From NCBI RefSeq assembly GCF_014205295.1, contig NZ_JACHNF010000001.1, forward strand, positions 1,240,001-1,304,000: 64,000 nucleotides of DNA, given 5' to 3'. The notes beneath the pieces were generated by a model, which was not told where the DNA came from, made no database searches, and saw only the letters and a list, made by a program, of their open reading frames with translations. The translations under genes were made by a program, and so were the position numbers. Source of the stretch: Kribbella solani. GTDB lineage: Bacteria; Actinomycetota; Actinomycetes; Propionibacteriales; Kribbellaceae. Below, one piece after another: positions 58,326 through 64,000 of the stretch (positions are counted from its first letter, which is position 1; each line of letters begins with the position of its first letter).

Positions 58326-59842
58326 CGACCCCAGGCGACCTGTTCGAGTCGGTCGCGTCGTCGGCCGCGGCCGCCGGTTCGATCCGTGCTGTCGGCGGTG
58401 CAGCTGATCTCAGCTACTCCGAGCTGGTTTCGGTAATCGCCTCCGGGGCGAAGGCCCTCTCCGGTTCGGCGTCGGGGCGGGCAGCCGTAGCCGTGGAGGT
58501 TCGCAGCCGGAAGAATCAGTGGGAGGCGTTACTGATCGCGGCGGCCGCGGATCGGACCAGCGTGCCGATCGACAATGCCTGGCCAGCGGCGCAGCTGAGG
58601 AGTGCAGTGGCAGCGGCCGGCTGCGGCATCGTCATCACCGACGCGCCGGCTGACTCGCGGCTCGCGCAGGTCTCAGGGCCGTCGCTGCACTGGCAGTCTC
58701 TGGGAGACCGGCTGTGGGCGGCAGGACTCGCTGGAAATGACGACGTGGATGTGTCCGATGACTTGTATGTGCTCCACACGTCGGGCAGCACGGGGCGTCC
58801 GAAGGGTGTCCTGATGCCGGCGGCCGCCGCGCTCGCACACGCCGAATCGGTCGTCGACTGGTTGGAGATCACTGCTGACGACCATGTTCTGCAGTTCGCG
58901 AGCATGGTGTTCGACACTTCCCAGGAGGAGATCTGGCCGACGCTCCTGGCCGGCGCGCAACTGGTGACGATGGATGCGGAGCTGCCCGGGTTCTCTCGGT
59001 TGGTGCGGACGATCGCTGCGGCGCGAGTCTCAGTTCTCGAACTGCCGACCGGGTACTGGCGAGCCTGGGCAGCAGGAATCCGGAATCTCGCGATCTCGCT
59101 CCCTTCGCTCCGGTTGGTGGTCATCGGAGGCGAAGCCGCGTTCGCACGGGATGCGACCACCTGGCGGTCCGGCCCGTTGGGACATGTCAGGTTGATCAAC
59201 TCTTACGGTCCCACCGAGGCGGGCATCACGACGACCGGCTATGAGGTTCCACCCGAGTTCGCAGATCAATCGCTCGCACCGCTGCCGATCGGATTCGGAC
59301 TTCCGAGCCGGGTGCTCCGCGTCCAGGCTGACGACGAGGGCCGAGACGAGTTGCTCATCGGTGGGCCGACTCTCGCACGCGGATACCTCGAGCGCCCTGA
59401 GGAGACCGCACGCGCCTTCGTCGAGTTCGAGGATCAGCGGTTCTACCGCAGCGGCGACGTAGTCCAGCGCGGATCTGGCGGACTACTGACGTTCCATGGC
59501 CGTCGGGATCGCCAGGTGAAGATCCGAGGTTCGAGGGTCGAACTGGACGCCGTGGAGGCACAACTGCGTTGTCTTCAAGGTGTAGCCGATGCTCAGGTAC
59601 TCGCCGGTCGGAGCGTGCGAGGAGACACAGAGCTGGTGGCACTGCTGGCTACGGCGGACGGTGCGCCACTTGCCGTTGACGGGGTACGCGCAGAGCTTGG
59701 TGGCACTGTGGCCGACCCGATGATTCCTCGGCGGTTCTATACGGTGCCGAAGCTGCCGAGGACGGCAGCTGGCAAGCCGGACATAAGTTGGGGCCGCGAA
59801 CTCGCGGCAGAGGTGTTCGTCGGTTTGGACTTCGCGCAGTGA
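58322..59842 (+). CDS. stand-alone adenylation-domain enzyme
   Basis: A 506-residue AMP-binding protein. The A3 loop LHTSGSTGRPKGV is at 151-163, A5 is NSYGPTEAGI, A7 is YRSGDVV, A8 is GRRDRQVKIRGSRVEL, and the A10 lysine is in TAAGKPD. The position equivalent to GrsA Asp235 is Asp198 in FDTSQEE, which in amino-acid-activating domains contacts the alpha-amino group, so an alpha-amino acid is the likely substrate. It loads the carrier protein encoded immediately upstream. A TTA codon lies at 58529-58531. The next start overlaps its stop as GTGA. Confidence 0.92.
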   Translation: MTTPGDLFESVASSAAAAGSIRAVGGAADLSYSELVSVIASGAKALSGSASGRAAVAVEVRSRKNQWEALLIAAAADRTSVPIDNAWPAAQLRSAVAAAGCGIVITDAPADSRLAQVSGPSLHWQSLGDRLWAAGLAGNDDVDVSDDLYVLHTSGSTGRPKGVLMPAAAALAHAESVVDWLEITADDHVLQFASMVFDTSQEEIWPTLLAGAQLVTMDAELPGFSRLVRTIAAARVSVLELPTGYWRAWAAGIRNLAISLPSLRLVVIGGEAAFARDATTWRSGPLGHVRLINSYGPTEAGITTTGYEVPPEFADQSLAPLPIGFGLPSRVLRVQADDEGRDELLIGGPTLARGYLERPEETARAFVEFEDQRFYRSGDVVQRGSGGLLTFHGRRDRQVKIRGSRVELDAVEAQLRCLQGVADAQVLAGRSVRGDTELVALLATADGAPLAVDGVRAELGGTVADPMIPRRFYTVPKLPRTAAGKPDISWGRELAAEVFVGLDFAQ

Positions 59843-60615
59843 GCGACAGACCGCCGCCACGATGGTGGCGTGGGATCGACCTGTCGACGGCACCCACTGA
59901 CACCCCGGTCGCAATCGGCGGCGCAGTCGATCCGGAAACCTTCCTGGATGCCCTCGATCACGGCGTCTCCGTGCTACCCACCGAACTCCCTGCGGTGACG
60001 AGCTACAACCGATGGAAGTTTCATGCTGCCGTCGACAGCGGATCGATCTCGGTACTGTCGGGCGGTAGCGACCCGTACAGCTGCCTGTGGTGGTGTCCGG
60101 ATCCCCGGATGGCTACTGCGCCGCAGACGGTCCATCTGTGGAGCAAGGCCCGACGGGCGATCCGGCGAAACCAATTGGTGACCACTGTCGATGCGGCCTT
60201 TCCCGAAGTACTGGAGCGATGCCGCGAAGCTCACTGGCCGACCTGGCTCACGCCGGACATGATGGCGACCTATCACGAGTTGTTCGCCCGAGGAGTCAGC
60301 TTCTCGAGCGAGGTGTGGCGAGGAGACCGGTTGCTCGCCGGCGCGATCGGAACCTGCCGGGGTTCGGTCGTCTCGATCGACACCCTGTTCCACCAGGAGC
60401 CGGAGATGTCGCGGGTCGCGGCCGCAGACATCGCGCGGCGTTGCCAGGACTCCGGATACCACTACCTCGATTTCCAGGTGGACAGTCCGTTCGCGTCGTC
60501 GCTCCGGGTTGGCTCGATGCGCCGCGCTGAATTCCTCACACTGGTCGGCGGAACACGACCGCCGAGCCTTCCGAAGCAACCTCTCGCCGCCGAGCGTCTG
60601 CTGCCACCGGATTGA
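59839..60615 (+). CDS. leucyl/phenylalanyl-tRNA-protein transferase (Aat) homologue
   Basis: A 258-residue GNAT-like transferase. Aat landmarks in order: WWCPDPR (84-90; WWSPDPR in Aat), WSKARRAIRRNQ (SLR..R helix), TPDMMATYHELFARGVSFSSEVW (E158 in the SVExW position), and YHYLDFQVDSPFASSL (Asp211, Gln213; LIDCQ in Aat). The GESMF strand is changed to VSIDTLFHQ. Aat uses aminoacyl-tRNA to attach an amino acid to an amino group. In this operon it may use an aminoacyl-tRNA to form an amide with a carrier-bound or free intermediate. It is the last gene of the cluster. Confidence 0.8.
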   Translation: MSDRPPPRWWRGIDLSTAPTDTPVAIGGAVDPETFLDALDHGVSVLPTELPAVTSYNRWKFHAAVDSGSISVLSGGSDPYSCLWWCPDPRMATAPQTVHLWSKARRAIRRNQLVTTVDAAFPEVLERCREAHWPTWLTPDMMATYHELFARGVSFSSEVWRGDRLLAGAIGTCRGSVVSIDTLFHQEPEMSRVAAADIARRCQDSGYHYLDFQVDSPFASSLRVGSMRRAEFLTLVGGTRPPSLPKQPLAAERLLPPD

Positions 60616-60821
60616 AGGTGGCGGTGGTCGCGGCGTATGCGGGGGATCCGTCCAACGCGCCGGAGTGGTACGCGAACATCGAATCAGTGGTGTGGCAGTC
60701 GGAGCCGCCGGTCGTGGTTGGGTCGCGGATGGATTTCGTGGCGCACTTCCTGGGACGGCGGCGCACGTACACGTACGAGGTGGTCGAGCTGGTGCCCGGG
60801 CAGCGGCTGGGCTTCGGCTAG
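60612..60821 (+). pseudogene. truncated SRPBCC (polyketide-cyclase-like) gene
   Basis: The frame encodes AYAGDPSNAPEWYANIESVV, then VVVGSRMDFVAHFLGRR and YTYEVVELVPGQRLGF, which is the front half of an SRPBCC domain, then a stop at 60819-60821. The usual N-terminal strand and the C-terminal 70-80 residues are missing. Its beginning is fused directly to the end of the Aat-like gene (four-base overlap, only a TTG start), so the cluster end appears to have landed within this gene. Confidence 0.7.
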
Positions 60822-60878
60822 CTGGGCGGTTCGGGTCGGCTTCATGCGGCCCACCCTGGGCGCGTTGTATCAGATGGT

Positions 60879-60892
60879 GGCAAGCGCTTACC
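60879..60892. promoter_or_regulatory. LacI-family-type operator
   Basis: GGCAAGCGCTTACC is a palindrome with the central AAGCGCTT typical of LacI/GalR-family sites in sugar genes of actinomycetes. It lies 33 bases before the ATG of the BNR_4 gene. No LacI-type gene is nearby in the window. Confidence 0.55.
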
Positions 60893-60925
60893 GGTATCGG
60901 CCGCGCGCTGACACACTAGGCGACC

Positions 60926-62227
60926 ATGGATGTCGCTCGGGTGATCAATGACAACGGTGCTTGGTGCTGGTTTCAGGATGAGCGGGCCCTGGTCGATCCG
61001 GAGCGCGGCCTGCTGGTCGTCGGGTCGATCGCGGCGCCGGAAGGTCCCGGTGGTGACGAACGGGCCGGCAACGTCGAGCTGACGGTGGTGGATCTGTGGA
61101 GCGGTACGAGTGAGGTCGTCGTACTGCATGAGCGGTTCGAGGCGGACGATCATGACGTACCAGCGTTGTGGCGTCGTCGTGACGGGCGTTGGCTCGCGGT
61201 GTACACGAAACACAAGACCGACGACCTGACTCGCTGGCGAGTGAGCGAGCCGGGCGATCCGCGGCGGTGGGGTCCGGAGCAGGCGTTCGACTGGAGCGAG
61301 TTCACCGGCGGGCGCGGCGTCACGTACTCCAATCTGCACGAGCTGGACGGTCGGCTGTACTGCTTCGCGCGCGCGGTGAACGACGATCCGTGCGCACTGG
61401 TCTCTGATGACGAAGGCGACACCTGGGCGTACGCGGGCAAGCTGTTCACCCGCCCGAAAGTCGGGTACGTCAACGGGTACACCCGGTACGTGTCGCAGTC
61501 GGCGCGGGTTGATCTGATCACGACCGATCACCATCCGCGCGACTACAACAACTCGATCTACCACGGTTACCTGGAAGGCGGTGCGCTGCATCGTACGGAC
61601 GGGACGATTGTCGACAAGGTTGCGCTCGACGCGGATGCTCCGTCGCAGGTGGAGCTGACCACGGTGCTGGCTGCTGATTCGGTGTGGGACGGCGAGCCGA
61701 TGACGCATTGCTGGACGATCGACCTCCGCCGGGGCGAGGACGGTTCGCTCGCCGCGGTGCTGCTGGCGCGGCGGGATACGCCGGAGCGGCCGGAGGACGC
61801 GTTCGCGCGGGAGCATCCGGTGCCGGATCATCGGTTCTTCTACGCGCGCCTGGCGCCGGGTGGTACGTGGCAGGTGCGGCAGTTGGCGAAAGCCGGGCAC
61901 GGTTTGCTGACGCATGAGAACGACTACACGGGCCTGGTCGCGATCGATCCGTACGACCTGGACTCGCTGTACGTCTCCACGCCGATCGATCCGCGGGACG
62001 GGACCGCGCTGCAGCATCACGAGATCTTTCATGGGCGGACGGCTGACGCGGGGATCGGCTGGACGTGGACGCCGGTCACCGAGCGGTCGATTGTTGACAA
62101 TCTACGACCGATCGTCGCGCCCGGGGATCCGGGGCGGGTTCCGCTGCTGTGGTTCCGGGGCACGATGACCGCCTCTCAGCATTACGCCTGCGAGGTGGTG
62201 TTGCTGGACTCGCCGCGAGGTAGATAG
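60926..62227 (+). CDS. BNR_4 repeat protein, possible polysaccharide-lyase-like enzyme
   Basis: A 433-residue beta-propeller-like protein. It starts INDNGAWCWFQDERALVDPE and has the DDHDVPALWRRRDGRWLAVY segment, then SDDEGDTWAYAGKLF (an Asp-box-like turn) and NSIYHGYLEGG. These match the BNR_4 group, which includes ulvan and rhamnogalacturonan lyase-like enzymes. No signal peptide is seen, so it may act inside the cell on imported glycan fragments. A LacI-type operator upstream suggests sugar control. It lies outside the biosynthetic cluster. Confidence 0.75.
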   Translation: MDVARVINDNGAWCWFQDERALVDPERGLLVVGSIAAPEGPGGDERAGNVELTVVDLWSGTSEVVVLHERFEADDHDVPALWRRRDGRWLAVYTKHKTDDLTRWRVSEPGDPRRWGPEQAFDWSEFTGGRGVTYSNLHELDGRLYCFARAVNDDPCALVSDDEGDTWAYAGKLFTRPKVGYVNGYTRYVSQSARVDLITTDHHPRDYNNSIYHGYLEGGALHRTDGTIVDKVALDADAPSQVELTTVLAADSVWDGEPMTHCWTIDLRRGEDGSLAAVLLARRDTPERPEDAFAREHPVPDHRFFYARLAPGGTWQVRQLAKAGHGLLTHENDYTGLVAIDPYDLDSLYVSTPIDPRDGTALQHHEIFHGRTADAGIGWTWTPVTERSIVDNLRPIVAPGDPGRVPLLWFRGTMTASQHYACEVVLLDSPRGR

Positions 62228-62250
62228 TAACAAGCGGTACCATCTTGCCC

Positions 62251-63429
62251 ATGGGTGTTCCGGTACGGCGGTTGTGGGTGGCGGTACTTGCCGGCTATCT
62301 CGCGTTCGGGGCGGCGTTGCAGGTGCTGCCGACGGACGTGCCGGCGCGGTTCGGCGGCGGGGCGCTGGCGAGCGGTACGGCGGTCGGGATCGCGTTCCTG
62401 GCCACGGCGTGCGGCCGGCCGTTCGCGGGCCGGCTGGCGGATGCCGGGCGGTCGCGGCCGGTGGTGCTGGCCGGGGGAGTGCTGGCGGCGATTGGTGGCC
62501 TTGGGCAACTGTTGGCGCCGGATCTGGTGGTGCTGCTGCTGGCCCGGTTGGTGATGGGCGCGGGCGAGGCGGCGCTGTTCTCGGCCGCGCTGCCGTGGGT
62601 GCTCACGGGCGTACGAGTTGCTCAACGCGGGCGCCTGGCCGGGTGGTTCGGCCTGTCCATGTGGGGCGGTCTCGCCGCCGGACCGGTCATCGCAACGATC
62701 GTCGCCCGACTGGTCGATGGGGGAGAAGACTCCAGGCTGGGTGGGGAGCAGGTGGTTTGGTGGGTGGTGGTGGGGTTGTCGGTGGTTTCGGTCTTGATGG
62801 TGCTGACTACTCGGGCGGACCCGGCTCGGCGTGAGCCGCTGGCGCCGGTTCGGGGGATTCGGGACCTCGTACCCCGTGGTGTCCCTTTGCCTGGAGCAAC
62901 TATTGGTCTGGCCGCCTACTGCTACGGAACGGTCGCCGCCCTGCTGGTGTTGCGATTGCGGGCCGATCACCTTGCCGTGGACAACATCGCCCTGGCCGTG
63001 TTCGCGGCAGCTTTCCTGGTGGTCCGGTTCGCGGGCAGCCCGCTGGTCGACCGGTACGGCGGCCGCCGGGTCGCCGCGGCGAGCGTCAGCGTCGAGGTCC
63101 TCGCGCTGACCGGAATCGCGCTGGCTGACACGACCACGGCCGCGACCGCGTACACCGCCCTGGCCGGCGCGGGTCTTGCGCTCATCTACCCGGCCTGCGT
63201 CTCGATGACCCTGGACCGCGTCCGCGGCCTCCGCCCCGGTGTCTCGATGGGCGTGATGACCTCGTTCTGGGATCTTGGCGTGATGGTCGCGGGTCCGCTC
63301 GGCGGGCTGATCGCCGAAGGCGCCGGCTACCCGACGGCTTTCCTGGTCGCGGCCGGCTCCGGCCTCGCCTGCGTACTCGTCTGCGTGATCTTCCTCAGAA
63401 CGCCGCGTCGAGCAACGTCTCCACGATGA
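62251..63429 (+). CDS. MFS transporter
   Basis: About 392 residues with about 12 hydrophobic segments; motif A-like region GRPFAGRLADAGRSRPVVLA and the symmetric AGSPLVDRYGGRRVAAASVS in the second half are visible. ATG 62251 was chosen over TTG 62245. It is the likely target of the convergent TetR gene, whose 3' end overlaps it by 35 bases. The substrate is not known. Confidence 0.87.
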   Translation: MGVPVRRLWVAVLAGYLAFGAALQVLPTDVPARFGGGALASGTAVGIAFLATACGRPFAGRLADAGRSRPVVLAGGVLAAIGGLGQLLAPDLVVLLLARLVMGAGEAALFSAALPWVLTGVRVAQRGRLAGWFGLSMWGGLAAGPVIATIVARLVDGGEDSRLGGEQVVWWVVVGLSVVSVLMVLTTRADPARREPLAPVRGIRDLVPRGVPLPGATIGLAAYCYGTVAALLVLRLRADHLAVDNIALAVFAAAFLVVRFAGSPLVDRYGGRRVAAASVSVEVLALTGIALADTTTAATAYTALAGAGLALIYPACVSMTLDRVRGLRPGVSMGVMTSFWDLGVMVAGPLGGLIAEGAGYPTAFLVAAGSGLACVLVCVIFLRTPRRATSPR

Positions 63430-63976
63430 CCCGCGCTTCTGCCCCCACCCCGGGATCGCGGTCCATCGCGCTCACCAGCGTCGCACCTTCCAGTACGACG
63501 ACCAGTTGCCGAGCCGTCCGCTCCGGATCACGCGCCCCGGACAGCAACCGCCGGAACAAGTCCCGGTAGAACGTCAGATGCTCCCGAGCGAGTCGCCGCG
63601 GCGCACCGTCGTACCCGCGGTCCTCGGTCGCGGCGTTCATCAGCGCGCACCCGCGGAACCCCGCCTCGGCGTACCAGGTCGCGACCAGATCGAAGACCGC
63701 CAGCACCTGCGCGCGGCCGCCACCGTCGGCGCCGGCCACGGCCTCGTGGTGCCAGGCGCGGACGCGTTGGGCGCGGTCGGTCAGCACGGCCTCGACCAGG
63801 CCGTCCTTCGACCCGAAGTTCCGGTAGATAGTGAGTTTGGAGGCCCCGGCCGCCTCGGCGATTTCGTTGATCCCGGTCGCGTGGATGCCGCGCCGGGCGA
63901 ACACGTCCGCCGCCGCGGTCAGAATCCGGGCCCGGGTCGCCTCCGGGTCCAGCCGCTCGCCCGCCTTGACCGGCAC
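63395..63976 (-). CDS. TetR/AcrR-family regulator
   Basis: A 193-residue repressor starting at GTG 63976 after a GGAGG site. The helix-turn-helix is TRARILTAAADVFARRGIHA and then GINEIAEAAGASKLTIYRNF with GSKDGLVEAVL. The C-terminal domain (FRGCALMNAATEDRG) resembles TetR_C-type domains of QacR-like and AcrR-like regulators. It converges on the MFS gene with an overlap at the 3' ends and probably controls it. Confidence 0.9.
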   Translation of the reverse strand: MPVKAGERLDPEATRARILTAAADVFARRGIHATGINEIAEAAGASKLTIYRNFGSKDGLVEAVLTDRAQRVRAWHHEAVAGADGGGRAQVLAVFDLVATWYAEAGFRGCALMNAATEDRGYDGAPRRLAREHLTFYRDLFRRLLSGARDPERTARQLVVVLEGATLVSAMDRDPGVGAEARVIVETLLDAAF

Positions 63977-64000
63977 GCTGACACCACCTCCACACCCACC

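Overview
The window comes from a high-GC actinomycete. Support includes the GC-rich wobble bases, many GTG starts, a mycothiol-dependent maleylpyruvate isomerase-family protein, a TCGAAC-N4-GTTC type SOS box, a DUF5997-like protein and single-chain actinobacterial enzymes. The gene content fits Kribbella or a close relative, but that name is an inference. There are about 50 protein-coding genes, no rRNA or tRNA gene that I can see, and no CRISPR array.

Layout. 1-5.4 kb: end of an ArsR-like regulator, a GH3 beta-glucosidase divergent from a TetR regulator, a CPBP membrane protease, a small protein resembling the GyrA coiled-coil region, and a GNAT acetyltransferase. 5.4-11.4 kb (minus strand): a regulator, then a secreted beta-propeller protein, a DegT-type aminotransferase and two overlapping amidohydrolases (one canonical, one degenerate). 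11.4-20.1 kb: a DinB-like enzyme, an MFS pump, the Kup potassium transporter, a chloramphenicol phosphotransferase-like kinase, a GMC oxidoreductase, a VOC protein, and a LysR effector domain lacking a helix-turn-helix, divergent from a DUF5997 gene. 20.1-22.8 kb: an orphan sugar-binding lipoprotein followed by a second canonical/degenerate amidohydrolase pair. This operon and the 5.4-10.1 kb operon carry the same 20-bp palindrome overlapping the -10 box, so they probably form one regulon.

22.9-30.3 kb is a three-gene carbamate operon: an O-carbamoyltransferase, a complete carbamoyl-phosphate synthase large chain without its small chain, and a CehA/McbA-type metallohydrolase (the family of carbaryl hydrolases). 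30.3-40.7 kb holds a BBE-like FAD oxidase, an 1836-residue single-chain acyl-CoA carboxylase, a class A penicillin-binding protein and a baeRF-family protein. 40.7-47.6 kb is an SOS-linked stretch: dnaE2 behind a clear LexA box, and a second near-identical SOS promoter/RBS/ATG at 41.05 kb whose reading frame ends after ten codons next to an extra infA. An ArsR/MFS pair is divergent from dnaE2.

48.1-60.6 kb is a compact, one-direction biosynthetic cluster that I do not recognise: P450, nucleoside-deoxyribosyltransferase-like protein, a possible 21-residue peptide, zinc-ribbon methyltransferase, HisC-like aminotransferase, citrate synthase homologue, O-methyltransferase, free-standing condensation protein, cupin, MFS exporter, carrier protein, adenylation enzyme and an Aat (leucyl/phenylalanyl-tRNA-protein transferase) homologue. 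Many junctions are 4-bp stop/start overlaps and five genes carry TTA codons. An IS1380-like transposase remnant lies to the left and a truncated SRPBCC gene abuts the right end, which suggests insertion by transfer. I infer a non-canonical peptide or amide product made by mixing carrier-protein and aminoacyl-tRNA chemistry. The window ends with a BNR_4 protein and a convergent MFS/TetR pair.
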